Counted from the first letter of the stretch, positions 50,530 through 59,749 are shown. The stretch is DNA of 64,000 nucleotides from Limibacterium fermenti (GCF_041902845.1 NZ_CP159486.1:3534001-3598000); one strand, 5' to 3'. A program made the numbers and translations. Notes: generated by a model from the sequence alone, not told the origin.

Positions 50530-50615
50530 GGTCGTTTCAGGGACGACTGTGACATTGGCCTATTTGTAAACGGGGTCTTGAGCCACCACAAAGTTACCCG
50601 GCCTTTACGCTTGTC

Positions 50616-51824
50616 TTATAGATTAATATTCAGTATGTTCGCTGTTTTTTCGTACTCCTTCTTGTAATATGCGAGCCGGGCTTTCATCTTCACCGGATCG
50701 TAAACAGGGGCCAGCCGGGGATCGTATTGCCTGGTGTGCTTGAGCACGTTCCATATGACAACGAGCAGTTTCCTTGCTATGGCGACCAGAGCCTTTTTCC
50801 TTGGCTTGCGCATGGTCATGCGTTGGAACTTTTCCTTGAAAAACGAACCCTTCGACCGGGAAGCCGCCCAGGAGACCTGTACCAGGATCGAACGCAGGTA
50901 CTTGTTGCCTTTGGTGGTAGCGGTGCTCTTGTATTTGCCGGCGCTTTCATCATTCCTCGGGCGCAATCCCGCCCATCCGACAATCTTGCCGCTATTTTCA
51001 AAGACACTCATATCCCCACCCGTTTCGGCTATTATGGTCATCGCCGCTATCCGGCTTATTCCCGGAATGGTTTGTAAAAGATTTACCGGCAACGCAAAAT
51101 GTAGGCCACATATCCGCTCCATTTGTGACAGACATTCCGATATCTGCAACTGGTATATGTCATACTCCTGTTTCGCCCAGGACAATTCCTGGCGGTGGTG
51201 CGCCCTGATATTGCCCCTAAGGGCCTCCTTTAATTTCCCGCTCTGCTTGTTTTTCCTGTTCCCGTACACCAGGCTTACAAGATAGCCCGGGTCTGTCCAT
51301 CCGGCTATCAGCGCCTCGACGATACCCATGAAACTTTTCGTGCTGATACTGCTCAGGCAACTGCTCGCCCGGATACCTGCCTTTACCAGGATGGCGTCCA
51401 TACACGTCAGCACACGGGTCACCTGCTGCCTGAGCTTGCCGTATTTGCGGGAATAGACCCGCAACTCCTGTATCAGGGGAGCAGGAACGAAACTGCCGCG
51501 CATCATGCCCTTGTGCAACAGGCTGGCTATCCACTGGGCATCCTTGATGTCGCTCTTACGACCCGGCATCTGTTTGATCAGGTACGGGTTGACAAGCGTC
51601 AACTTGAACCCCATCTCGTAGAATATGTCCCACACGGCAATCCAGTAGATACCCGTGCTTTCCAGGGCCACCTCCTCCACCTCTTCCGACTGCAGGTACT
51701 CACCCATCGAATAGATTGCAGGGGTCAGCGTTGCATATTCTTTCACTTGAGAATGACTCTCTCCATTGTAGATTGCACAGAATATATTATCTTTGTGCAC
51801 ATCTAAGCCACATACTTTTTTCAT
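50616..51824 (-). CDS. IS110-family transposase (first copy)
   Basis: 402 aa. The N-terminal DEDD RuvC-like domain is complete: CGLDVHKDNIFCAIYNGE, VALESTGIYWIAVWDIFYE, and MPGRKSDIKDAQWIASLLHK. The C-terminal Transposase_20 domain contains the HhH-like LLQTIPGISRIAAMTIIAET and GWAGLRPRNDESAGKYKST with the catalytic-serine region. It appears intact. IS110 enzymes use a structured bridge RNA to choose the target. A full TATATTTG promoter element lies at 51854-51861 (minus strand). Confidence 0.95.
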   Translation of the reverse strand: MKKVCGLDVHKDNIFCAIYNGESHSQVKEYATLTPAIYSMGEYLQSEEVEEVALESTGIYWIAVWDIFYEMGFKLTLVNPYLIKQMPGRKSDIKDAQWIASLLHKGMMRGSFVPAPLIQELRVYSRKYGKLRQQVTRVLTCMDAILVKAGIRASSCLSSISTKSFMGIVEALIAGWTDPGYLVSLVYGNRKNKQSGKLKEALRGNIRAHHRQELSWAKQEYDIYQLQISECLSQMERICGLHFALPVNLLQTIPGISRIAAMTIIAETGGDMSVFENSGKIVGWAGLRPRNDESAGKYKSTATTKGNKYLRSILVQVSWAASRSKGSFFKEKFQRMTMRKPRKKALVAIARKLLVVIWNVLKHTRQYDPRLAPVYDPVKMKARLAYYKKEYEKTANILNINL

Positions 51825-51853
51825 TATTGAATATTTTAGTGGTTAATGATCTT

Positions 51854-51861
51854 CAAATATA
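51854..51861 (-). promoter_or_regulatory. Promoter -7 element of the first IS110 transposase
   Basis: TATATTTG on the minus strand, full match, 29 bp upstream of the ATG at 51824. Confidence 0.55.
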
Positions 51862-51890
51862 GAGAAAGTTGTGGCTTATTTCAAATCAAT

Positions 51891-52130
51891 GTGTAAAACC
51901 GGCCCAAACGGACTCAAACAGAACACTCAATTTTTATGGGTCTGTGTATATGTGTATACTTTTATGTATATTTCCTCTATAAATCGAATAAAAAAGTATG
52001 CGGAAGTGTCTTGAGAAGGTATATATTTGTTGATTAAGAGCATACCAATCGGGATGAATGCTTTGGGGCTTCCATCAAAAACATTAATTTCCTCTTCGAA
52101 CTCTTAGGTCTCTTGCTCGTGTCCAAAAGT
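51891..52130. other. Non-coding DNA between the two IS110 elements
   Basis: About 240 bp without a gene. It could be host sequence, or longer non-coding ends that include a bridge RNA. A TGTGTATATGTGTATAC stretch near 51943-51959 is partly palindromic. Confidence 0.4.
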
Positions 52131-52139
52131 GATTCCCTG

Positions 52140-53455
52140 CGAGAGTCAGTTTGCAAAACGGGGTAATGTATCCACCACAAATATAGGGACTTTACAAGGA
52201 ACCCGTTATTTCTTTGTGACAGTTATTCAGGCAACTCCAGTGCTGAGTTTCTGCATGTATTCCTTGTCAAAATATTCATCCCTGGAGAGCAGTGACCAGA
52301 TAATGACCAGCAGGTGGCGTGCTATGGCTACGGTACACTTCTGCTGCTTCTTGCCCCGTTGCCTCAACCGCCAGAACTTGTTGTAGAATATTGATCCCCG
52401 TGTCCTTGATGCTCCCCATGCCGCTTCCATTAAAGCTTTACGCAGATATTTGTTTCCGTGCGTGATTTTCCGGCTTTTGATCTTTCCCGCACTTTCATCG
52501 TTGCGGGGCCTGAGCCCCGCCCATGAAACCAGGGCGGCCGCAGTGGCGAACAGGGTCATGTCGGTTCCTATCTCGGAGATGATGATGGCGGCCGACTGCT
52601 CCTTGATGGCCGGGATGCTTTGCAACAGCGTGAATGCCCTGTCATAATGCTTTTTGCATAACTTGACCATTTCAATAAGGCATGTCTGTTTCTGTGCCTG
52701 GTGCATCTTTAAAGCCTCCATGTATTGTTTGAGCAAATCGATATCGGCCTGTTGGACGTAACCTTCGAGGGAATCACGCACCGTGTCGCGGCCATGCTTG
52801 TTCAGGGTCCTGCCGTGTATGAGCTTGACCAGCTTATCTGCCGAGCGTTCCCCTTCGAGCAGGGCGCCCACGACTTTTTGGTAACTTTTGCCGTCTATGT
52901 TGGAGACATAGTTGCTGATGCGGATATTACAGCTTTGAAGGATCATGTCGACGCGTTGTTCACAGCGTATGATATCCTTGTTTAACTCGTTAATGCGGCG
53001 ACCGTACAGGCGTAGTTGCTGGATCATCGAGTCAGGGACAAAACTGTTCCGCACCAGTCCTTTCAACAGGGCCGTGGCAATCCATTGGGCATCCTTCACA
53101 TCGCTCTTGCGCCCGGGAAGTTGTTTGAGGAACTGGGGATTGACAAGGTACATCCGGAAATCCTTCTCGAGCAAATGCCAGACCGGTTTCCAGTAAATGC
53201 CGGTACTCTCCATGCAAACTTCACTCACGTAATGGGACTTGAGCGTATTGCACAACCCTTTAATCTCACGGGTGGAAACTCCAAACTTCCTTTCACTTTT
53301 TTTGCCCTGTTCGTCCAGAATACACATGAATATGCTATCTTTGTGGATGTCAAGGCCGCAGACTGTTCTCATAATGTTATGTTTTTAAATTAAACTTTGT
53401 GCCTAGAGCACGTTAATTACTTATAGAACGCTGTGGCCTTGATTTTTATTTGCTC
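52140..53455 (-). mobile_element. IS110-family insertion sequence, second copy
   Basis: Same orientation as the first element, but clearly a different member. Limits are approximate. Block 52150-52184 matches 50562-50595, and block 53425-53447 matches 51863-51885. Confidence 0.7.
52227..53372 (-). CDS. IS110-family transposase (second copy)
   Basis: 381 aa. DEDD domain CGLDIHKDSIFMCILDEQG, VCMESTGIYWKPVWHLLEKD, LPGRKSDVKDAQWIATALLK; C-terminal Transposase_20 domain LLQSIPAIKEQSAAIIISEI and SWAGLRPRNDESAGKIKSRK. By eye it is roughly half identical to the first transposase, so the pair is not a recent duplication. The frame is intact. No clear TAnnTTTG element precedes it. Confidence 0.95.
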   Translation of the reverse strand: MRTVCGLDIHKDSIFMCILDEQGKKSERKFGVSTREIKGLCNTLKSHYVSEVCMESTGIYWKPVWHLLEKDFRMYLVNPQFLKQLPGRKSDVKDAQWIATALLKGLVRNSFVPDSMIQQLRLYGRRINELNKDIIRCEQRVDMILQSCNIRISNYVSNIDGKSYQKVVGALLEGERSADKLVKLIHGRTLNKHGRDTVRDSLEGYVQQADIDLLKQYMEALKMHQAQKQTCLIEMVKLCKKHYDRAFTLLQSIPAIKEQSAAIIISEIGTDMTLFATAAALVSWAGLRPRNDESAGKIKSRKITHGNKYLRKALMEAAWGASRTRGSIFYNKFWRLRQRGKKQQKCTVAIARHLLVIIWSLLSRDEYFDKEYMQKLSTGVA

Positions 53456-53481
53456 GTGTATAAAATCTCGACTTTTTTATT

Positions 53482-53489
53482 TAAGTTTG
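53482..53489 (+). promoter_or_regulatory. Promoter -7 element of the M13 peptidase gene
   Basis: TAAGTTTG, full match, 31 bp upstream of the ATG at 53521. Confidence 0.6.
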
Positions 53490-53520
53490 TAGCTACTAAA
53501 TAATTTAATTATCTCACTTT

Positions 53521-55551
53521 ATGAAACGAATAGTATTTCCCATTATCGTTTTAGCTATTATGGTCACAACAAGTTGTTCTCAACAGAAGGCCTCGCAAAA
53601 CGACGGCCTCAATCTGGCTAACTTAGATACTACCGCCGCTCCCGGCGAAAGTTTTTATCAATATGCCACAGGAGGTTGGCAAAAAGCCAATCCCATCCCC
53701 GACGAATATGCCCGCTACGGATCGTTCGACAAACTGCGCGAAGAAAATCAATCGCAGATTCAAGGATTAATTGAAGAGCTGGGAAAACAGGAAAATGCCT
53801 CCGGATCGAATGCCCAAAAAGTGGGCGATCTCTACAAAATGGGCCTCGACAGCGCCAAGCTTAATGCCGACGGCGCAGCTCCCATTCAGGCTCAATTGCA
53901 AGAAATCGCCGACGCGAAAGACAAGAAGGATATTATCCGGTTAACGGCTCTGGTAGGCCGTTATGCGTCCAATCCGTTTTTCGGATTCTCGGTTGGCCCC
54001 GACGATATGAACAGCACCATCAACATCGCCCATCTTTACCAATCCGGTATCGGCATGGGCGACCGCGATTATTATCTCCTGCAAGATGACCACACCCAAA
54101 TGGTACGGCAGGAATATGTGAAGCTTCTGGAAAAACAATTTACCAATGCCGGTTACGCCGATGCCGACGCCAAACAAGCGGCCGCACAGGTGATGAGTAT
54201 CGAAACAGAACTGGCCAAAGCTCATATATCGAAAGAAATGCGCCGCCGTCCCGAACTCAACTATCACAAAATAGCTGCCGCCGACCTCAACAAGCAAGTC
54301 GCTCCGTTTGAATGGGACTTTTTCTTCGAACAAACCGGTGCTTCGGCTTTCGACAGCCTGAACGTATCGCAAATCGAACCGGTCAAAGCATCCATCGCAT
54401 TGATAGACAAACAGCCGATCGACGCATTGAAAAATTATTTGAGTTGGAAAGTCATCAATTCAGCCGCAAGCTACCTCAGCGACGATTTCATCAATGCGAA
54501 TTTCGATTTCTACGGCAAAACGTTAAGCGGAAGCAAAGAGTTGCGTCCTCGCTGGCGCCGGAGTATCGATGCGGTGAACGGCGCCCTCGGCGAAGCTGTC
54601 GGACAACTATACGTACAGAAATACTTTCCGCCCGAAGCCAAGGAACGGATGCTCACGCTGGTGGAAAATCTACGGATTTCGTTAGGCGAACGCATCAACC
54701 AGGTGGAATGGATGAGCGACGCCACCAAGGCCAAAGCAGAGGAAAAGCTGAATACGTTTATCGTAAAAATCGGCTATCCCGATAAATGGAAGGATTACTC
54801 GCCGCTCGACATTAAGGACGATTCTTACTGGCAGAATATCGTCCGCGCCTCCGAGTTCGAATACGATGATATGCTCAAAGACCTCGGAAAGCCGGTCGAC
54901 AAAAGCAAATGGTACATGTCGCCCCAAACGGTCAATGCCTATTACAATCCGTCGTCCAACGAGATTTGCTTTCCCGCCGGAATCCTGCAACCGCCTTTCT
55001 TCTATATGAACGGCGACGATGCTATTAACTACGGAGGCATCGGAGTGGTTATCGGCCACGAAATGACGCATGGGTTCGACGATCAGGGCCGCAAGTTCGA
55101 TAAAGACGGTAACTTAGCCGATTGGTGGACTCCGGAAGACGCCACGCGTTTCGACGAACGGGCTGCCGTGCTGGTGCGCCATTTCGATAATATTGTGGTT
55201 CTCGACACCGTACGCGCCAACGGAACCTATACCTTAGGCGAAAACATCGCCGACCACGGCGGACTCCAAGTTTCGCATCACGCTTTTCTGAAGACTCCGC
55301 AGGCCCAATCGAACGAAAAGATCGACGGCTTCACCTCCGAACAACGATTCTTCCTTAGCTATGCGAATCTTTGGGCTGGAAATGTACGCGATGCGGAAAT
55401 CCTCCGCCTCACCCGTATCGACCCGCATTCTCTGGGAAAATGGAGAGTTGACGGAGCGCTGCCTCATATCGATGCCTGGTACGAAGCGTTTAACATCCAG
55501 CCTTCCGACCCGTTGTATCTGCCTAAAGAGCAAAGAGCCTCCATTTGGTAA
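53521..55551 (+). CDS. M13-family zinc metallopeptidase (neprilysin/PepO-like) lipoprotein
   Basis: 676 aa, normal for the family. Lipoprotein signal ends at TTSC near residue 19. Zinc motif HEMTH at residues 513-517 in VVIGHEMTHGFDDQGRKFD, the third ligand Glu in ENIADHGGLQVSHHAF, the substrate-binding NAYYNPSSNEICFPAGILQP, and the C-terminal PHSLGKWRVDGALPHIDAWY. It hydrolyses peptides in the periplasm or at the cell surface. Only a 43-bp gap made of octamer repeats separates it from ribE, so read-through is possible. Confidence 0.95.
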   Translation: MKRIVFPIIVLAIMVTTSCSQQKASQNDGLNLANLDTTAAPGESFYQYATGGWQKANPIPDEYARYGSFDKLREENQSQIQGLIEELGKQENASGSNAQKVGDLYKMGLDSAKLNADGAAPIQAQLQEIADAKDKKDIIRLTALVGRYASNPFFGFSVGPDDMNSTINIAHLYQSGIGMGDRDYYLLQDDHTQMVRQEYVKLLEKQFTNAGYADADAKQAAAQVMSIETELAKAHISKEMRRRPELNYHKIAAADLNKQVAPFEWDFFFEQTGASAFDSLNVSQIEPVKASIALIDKQPIDALKNYLSWKVINSAASYLSDDFINANFDFYGKTLSGSKELRPRWRRSIDAVNGALGEAVGQLYVQKYFPPEAKERMLTLVENLRISLGERINQVEWMSDATKAKAEEKLNTFIVKIGYPDKWKDYSPLDIKDDSYWQNIVRASEFEYDDMLKDLGKPVDKSKWYMSPQTVNAYYNPSSNEICFPAGILQPPFFYMNGDDAINYGGIGVVIGHEMTHGFDDQGRKFDKDGNLADWWTPEDATRFDERAAVLVRHFDNIVVLDTVRANGTYTLGENIADHGGLQVSHHAFLKTPQAQSNEKIDGFTSEQRFFLSYANLWAGNVRDAEILRLTRIDPHSLGKWRVDGALPHIDAWYEAFNIQPSDPLYLPKEQRASIW

Positions 55552-55590
55552 ATTAGCAAATCAGCTAATCAGCAAATTAGCAAATTTAAA
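55551..55590 (+). repeat. Octamer array J (AATTAGCA), about 5 units
   Basis: AATTAGCA, AATCAGCT, AATCAGCA, AATTAGCA and a partial AATTTAAA. The period here is 8, not 7. It starts at the last base of the peptidase stop codon and fills the gap to ribE. Confidence 0.8.
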
Positions 55591-55594
55591 TTAT

Positions 55595-56206
55595 ATGTTT
55601 TCAGGAATTGTAGAAGAAGCGGCAACCGTTGTCGCACTGAATAAAGAACAAGGGAACCTGCACATCACCCTCAGATGTTCCTTTACCAATGAATTGAAAA
55701 TCGATCAAAGCATCTCGCACAACGGCGTATGCCTTACGGTTGTTTCTATTGAGGGCGACACCTATACGGTAACGGCGATCAAGGAAACATTGGACCGCTC
55801 GAACCTTGGCTTGTTGGAAATCGGGAGTAAAGTCAATCTCGAGCGCAGCATGTTGATGAACGGACGCCTCGACGGGCACATCGTACAGGGGCATGTCGAT
55901 CAAACCGCGGTATGCGCCGGCGTTACCGAAGCCGACGGAAGTTGGTATTATTCTTTTGAATATGCTTTCGACAAAGAAATGGCGCAGAAAGGATACCTGA
56001 CCGTAGACAAAGGATCGGTTACCGTAAACGGCGTAAGCCTTACGGTGGTGGAACCGACCGAAAACTCATTTAAAGTAGCGATCATTCCCTACACGCACGA
56101 GAACACCAATTTCCATCAAATCCAAAAAGGATCCGTCGTCAATCTCGAATTCGATATTATCGGTAAGTATATCAGTCGCCTGTTGGCATTCAATCGTTTC
56201 TTTTAA
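55595..56206 (+). CDS. ribE: Riboflavin synthase, alpha subunit
   Basis: 203 aa from the ATG at 55595. The frame is open much further upstream inside the peptidase gene, but MFSGIVEEAATVVAL is the canonical start. Two lumazine-binding barrels (about 1-90 and 95-190) are visible. Each has the SHNGVCLTVVSIEGDTYTV / TVNGVSLTVVEPTENSFKVA type motif, and the domain linker is LDGHIVQGHVDQTA. It converts two dimethylribityl-lumazines into riboflavin and the pyrimidine precursor. A very stable hairpin follows. Confidence 0.97.
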   Translation: MFSGIVEEAATVVALNKEQGNLHITLRCSFTNELKIDQSISHNGVCLTVVSIEGDTYTVTAIKETLDRSNLGLLEIGSKVNLERSMLMNGRLDGHIVQGHVDQTAVCAGVTEADGSWYYSFEYAFDKEMAQKGYLTVDKGSVTVNGVSLTVVEPTENSFKVAIIPYTHENTNFHQIQKGSVVNLEFDIIGKYISRLLAFNRFF

Positions 56207-56220
56207 TCGATATTCTGTCA

Positions 56221-56251
56221 CCGGGGGTGTCGCTCCGAGCGACATCCCCGG
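56221..56251 (+). terminator. Stable hairpin after ribE, possible terminator
   Basis: The 14-base arms CCGGGGGTGTCGCT and AGCGACATCCCCGG (one G-T pair) flank a 3-base loop. No T-run follows, so it may act in 3'-end protection instead of termination. Confidence 0.55.
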
Positions 56252-56299
56252 CAGATAAAACGGTCGACTTTAATCTTTTTAACACGAAGAATTTGTGTA

Positions 56300-56334
56300 T
56301 TTGTTGGTTACAACGCAAAAATGTATCATCTTTG
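56300..56334 (+). promoter_or_regulatory. Promoter upstream of the outer-membrane protein/lptC operon
   Basis: TTTG (56300-56303), 23-bp gap, CATCTTTG (56327-56334, one mismatch). Start near 56341; leader of about 50 nt to the ATG at 56391. It excludes the earlier in-frame TTG at 56295. Confidence 0.55.
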
Positions 56335-56390
56335 CAATCTCAAATCAATTTAGACAAGGCAACCCGGGTTTGTTGATATTATCGAAACAA

Positions 56391-57731
56391 ATGAACAGAA
56401 CAAAAAAACGTTTTTTCTCGTTAATCGCTTTTCTTACGATTACGATTGTCCTCTTTGCTCAAGAAGTAGGCTCCAATTCACCCTATGGACGATATGGGTA
56501 CGGACTACTATCGAACCCGTCTTTCGGAGCTTCCGAGGCAATGGGGGGCATTCGTTACGGCTTACGAAGAAGTCAGCAGGTTAACCCCGGAAACCCGGCT
56601 TCCTACTCCGAAATAGACACTCTTACTTTTATTTTCGATTTAGGGGTGTCGGGGCAAATGACCCGACTCGGCGATGGAAGCAATATCCGCGATTACTATA
56701 ATGGCAACTTGGATTACATCGCCATGCAATTCCCCGTTTTCAAAAACGTGGGGGTTAGTGTTGGCCTCCTGCCGTTCTCCAAAGTAGGTTATAATTATGG
56801 TGCTACCCGTTCGCGAGAAAGCATCCAGTATCAGGAAACCTATCGAGGCACCGGCGGGTTGAGTCAGGTGTATGGGGGTATTGCATGGGAACCCTTTAAA
56901 AATATATCTGTCGGGGCGAATATATCGTATTTATTTGGGAATATCACCTATAGCACCGTCGGAATACCGACCTCTACTTCCGCCTTAATATCGGAAAGTA
57001 AACAGACGTATTCCATTCATCATCTCAAATACGACTTGGGCGTGCAATATACTTACCCTATCGACCGGACAAGTTCGGTGACTTTGGGTGCCGTATATAC
57101 GCCGCAAGTGAGTCCTTCGGCCGTTGTGTATCCCACCGAAATGTTGTACACGGCCGATCCTTATAAATATCCTTACTCCAGCCCGGCTCAAATACAAAAG
57201 ACCGATACGGCCGCTGCGCAGACGTTCGAAATACCTCAATCTTTCGGCCTCGGCGCTACGTACATGAACGCTCACTTATTGGTCGGAATCGACGGAACGT
57301 ATCAATTATGGAAAGATGCGTCGTATCCCTCGCTTTTGGATGGCATGACGGATGCCTCCCGTTTCAACAACCGGTATAGGATTAATGCGGGAGCGGAATA
57401 TATTATCGATCCGTTAAGCCGGAATTTCTTCCAACGGATTCGCTTCAGGGGCGGGGTATCATATAGCAATTCGTACATCAATGTAAACGTAAAAGATCCC
57501 GCTACAAATACCAGTCTGGGAGTGGGCGGATACAAAGAATACGGCATCAACTTCGGGTTGGGACTTCCGTTCCGCGATAATCTATCGGGGCGCGTTTCGA
57601 TGCTGAATATCGGTTTCGGTTATTCCAGACAGCAACCCGAAAAAAGCAATATGATTAAACAGGATATGTTTAAGATATCGGTCAATATGAACATTAATGA
57701 ATTGTGGTTCTTCAAACGTCAGTTCAATTAA
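56391..57731 (+). CDS. Conserved outer-membrane beta-barrel protein upstream of lptC
   Basis: 446 aa from the ATG at 56391. Signal peptide RFFSLIAFLTITIVLFAQ. The mature start SNSPYGRYGYGLLSNPSFGA and many aromatic strands suggest a FadL/PorP-like barrel. I know the arrangement outer-membrane protein, lptC, CorC-like gene, PpiD-like gene as common in Bacteroidetes, but the protein itself has no assigned role. The next gene begins at or just past its stop codon. Confidence 0.72.
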   Translation: MNRTKKRFFSLIAFLTITIVLFAQEVGSNSPYGRYGYGLLSNPSFGASEAMGGIRYGLRRSQQVNPGNPASYSEIDTLTFIFDLGVSGQMTRLGDGSNIRDYYNGNLDYIAMQFPVFKNVGVSVGLLPFSKVGYNYGATRSRESIQYQETYRGTGGLSQVYGGIAWEPFKNISVGANISYLFGNITYSTVGIPTSTSALISESKQTYSIHHLKYDLGVQYTYPIDRTSSVTLGAVYTPQVSPSAVVYPTEMLYTADPYKYPYSSPAQIQKTDTAAAQTFEIPQSFGLGATYMNAHLLVGIDGTYQLWKDASYPSLLDGMTDASRFNNRYRINAGAEYIIDPLSRNFFQRIRFRGGVSYSNSYINVNVKDPATNTSLGVGGYKEYGINFGLGLPFRDNLSGRVSMLNIGFGYSRQQPEKSNMIKQDMFKISVNMNINELWFFKRQFN

Positions 57732-57739
57732 AAAGATTT

Positions 57740-58378
57740 TTGAAAAGACTCCCGGACATATTGACTTCTTTTCGTACAATAACGATTCTCTCGATCGTTA
57801 TGTCGATGATATGGGTCACATCTTGTAAGAAAAAAGATGAGAACCTGATGGCTTTCGAATATGATCCGGAACAGGTGCCGTCTATGACTACAGATACGGT
57901 AACCACGTTAATTTCCGATTCAGGGGTGACGCGCTACAAAGTCATAGCCGCTGTCTGGCAGGTTTTCGATAAAGCAAAAGAGCCTTATTGGTTTTTTCCG
58001 GAAGGAATTTATTTGGAGCAATTCGATTCGACTTTCAATATCGAAGCGACCGTGAAAGCCGACACAGCGTGGAATTACACCTCTCAAAATCTTTGGAGAT
58101 TAAAAGGAAACGTCCATGTCGAAAATATCAAAGGCGAACGATTCGATAGCGATGAATTATTCTGGGATCAACGCAAAGAAAGAGTCTATTCCGACAAATA
58201 TATCGAAATAACGCAGGGACTCCGGAAAGTAAAGGCATACGGCTTCGAGTCGAATCAGGAAATGACGGAATATCGCATCTTCCGGCCTTTCGACGGCATA
58301 ATTCCCGTGCAGGAAGATCTCGAACCGGCCGATTCGTTAGCCTCTGAAGAGCTCATCCAACCGGAAACGACGCAATAG
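57740..58378 (+). CDS. lptC: LPS export protein LptC
   Basis: About 212 aa. The frame has no ATG before the signal peptide. Candidates are GTG at 57704 (inside the previous gene), TTG at 57740 or TTG at 57761; 57740 is used here, with uncertainty. An Arg-containing start leads into a hydrophobic stretch (ITILSIVMSMIWVTSC) that looks like a lipoprotein signal. The mature part has the LptC repeat pattern: YWFFPEGIYLEQFD, LWRLKGNVHVENIKGERFDS, YIEITQGLRKVKAYGFESNQ. In the periplasm LptC links LptBFG to LptA. It is followed 9 bp later by a CorC-like gene. Confidence 0.82.
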   Translation: MKRLPDILTSFRTITILSIVMSMIWVTSCKKKDENLMAFEYDPEQVPSMTTDTVTTLISDSGVTRYKVIAAVWQVFDKAKEPYWFFPEGIYLEQFDSTFNIEATVKADTAWNYTSQNLWRLKGNVHVENIKGERFDSDELFWDQRKERVYSDKYIEITQGLRKVKAYGFESNQEMTEYRIFRPFDGIIPVQEDLEPADSLASEELIQPETTQ

Positions 58379-58387
58379 CAATAGCAG

Positions 58388-59665
58388 ATGATGAATATAT
58401 CAACGCTTATCGGATGGTGGATTGCTTTTATGATCCTTTCCATGTTCTTCTCGGGCATGGAGGTGGCTTTCGTATCCTCCGACAAGTTGCGGTATGCCGT
58501 CACGAAAAAATCGGCCGGCCCTTTTAATTACATGCTGAATACGATCTACACGCATTCACACATGTTCATGAAAACCTTAGACGCGGGCAGATTGGTTGTC
58601 TTAGTCTTTTTCATCTATTTTACTATTCTCATCGGTTATCCCTATATTGAACGGAAAATTCATCCTAATCCCCTGCTGAATTATTTTCTGATCATTCTTT
58701 TTGCGACGTTTTTCATCTTGCTCACGGGAGAGTTCTTCCCTCGTGCCGTCTTCAAGAAAAACGCCGACGGGTGGGTTAAGACATTTGTCTTTCCGGCTTT
58801 CATTTTCTATGTTTTCCTCTATCCGGTAACCCGGTTCTTTATTATCCTTTCAAAAGGTATTCTCTCTTTTTTTGGTATCCGATCGGCTCTCTCGAAGGAA
58901 CGAGAACTCGGACGAGTCGAATTGAATTCATACGTCCGGCAGAGCATTGAAGATATGCCCGATCAGATGCAGGTCGACCCCGAAGTGAAAATCTTTCAAA
59001 ATGCGCTCGACTTCTCATCTACCAAAGTGCGGGATTGTATGGTTCCCCGCGCCGACATCGTGGCGGTCAGCGAAGATACCGGTGTGGAAACGCTCAAGCA
59101 AAGATTCATCGAAACGGGTATTTCGAGAATCTTGGTTTATAAAGATGATATTGATAATATCATAGGATATATTCATACGTGGGAAATCATTAACAATCCT
59201 GAAGATTGGACCAAAAATATCGCCTCTGTCTCTTTCGTTCCCGAAAGCATGCAGGCCAACAAACTGATGAGTGACCTGATGCAACAACGCAAAAGTATTG
59301 CGGTGGTAGTCGATGAGTTCGGCAGCACATCGGGCATTGTTACCATCGAGGATTTAGTGGAAGAAATATTCGGCGATATTGAAGACGAATATGACGTTAA
59401 ATATAAATTTGTAAAACAAGAAAGTGACAACGAGTATGTGTTAGCGGGACGTGTGGAAATCGACCAGTTGAATGAGAAGTATCATATCGGCTTACCGGAG
59501 TCGGATGACTACTCGACCATTGCGGGTTTTCTTCTGCATCACCTTCAGCGTTTTCCTAAAACATACGAAACGATCATGATTGGCAAATTCACATTTAAGA
59601 TACTGAAAGTGACAACCCGGAAAATCGAAGTAGTACGATTACATATCGAGGAGGTTATAACTTGA
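58388..59665 (+). CDS. CNNM/CorC-family transporter-like protein (HlyC/CorC, GldE-like)
   Basis: 425 aa. An N-terminal DUF21/CNNM membrane domain (about 1-170, with WWIAFMILSMFFSGMEVAFV) is followed by a pair of CBS domains (RDCMVPRADIVAVSEDTGVE; FVPESMQANKLMSDLMQQRK; VVVDEFGSTSGIVTIEDLVE). It ends with a C-terminal CorC_HlyC domain (GRVEIDQLNEKYHIGLPESD; GKFTFKILKVTTRKIEVVRL). Relatives handle Mg2+ or act in gliding motility (GldE); no gliding genes are seen here. Start is ATG at 58388 or 58391. Confidence 0.9.
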   Translation: MMNISTLIGWWIAFMILSMFFSGMEVAFVSSDKLRYAVTKKSAGPFNYMLNTIYTHSHMFMKTLDAGRLVVLVFFIYFTILIGYPYIERKIHPNPLLNYFLIILFATFFILLTGEFFPRAVFKKNADGWVKTFVFPAFIFYVFLYPVTRFFIILSKGILSFFGIRSALSKERELGRVELNSYVRQSIEDMPDQMQVDPEVKIFQNALDFSSTKVRDCMVPRADIVAVSEDTGVETLKQRFIETGISRILVYKDDIDNIIGYIHTWEIINNPEDWTKNIASVSFVPESMQANKLMSDLMQQRKSIAVVVDEFGSTSGIVTIEDLVEEIFGDIEDEYDVKYKFVKQESDNEYVLAGRVEIDQLNEKYHIGLPESDDYSTIAGFLLHHLQRFPKTYETIMIGKFTFKILKVTTRKIEVVRLHIEEVIT

Positions 59666-59749
59666 CTCTATCGAGAGTGCCGCTCCAACCGACGCCTCGG
59701 CAAAAGAAATTTTTCCGTCAAAAAATAACATTATCTGCTTTATTTTTAC

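Larger units (their letters stand above)
50540..51890 (-). mobile_element. IS110-family insertion sequence, first copy
   Basis: One IS110-type transposase with non-coding ends. No terminal inverted repeats were seen, as usual for the family, so the limits are approximate. Conserved blocks shared with the second element mark both ends: 50562-50595 downstream of the transposase and 51863-51885 upstream of it. Confidence 0.7.

Noticed and set aside
55361..55594. N-terminal extension of riboflavin synthase into the peptidase gene
   Set aside because: The extension is a shadow of the M13 peptidase coding region, and MFSGIVEE is the standard start.
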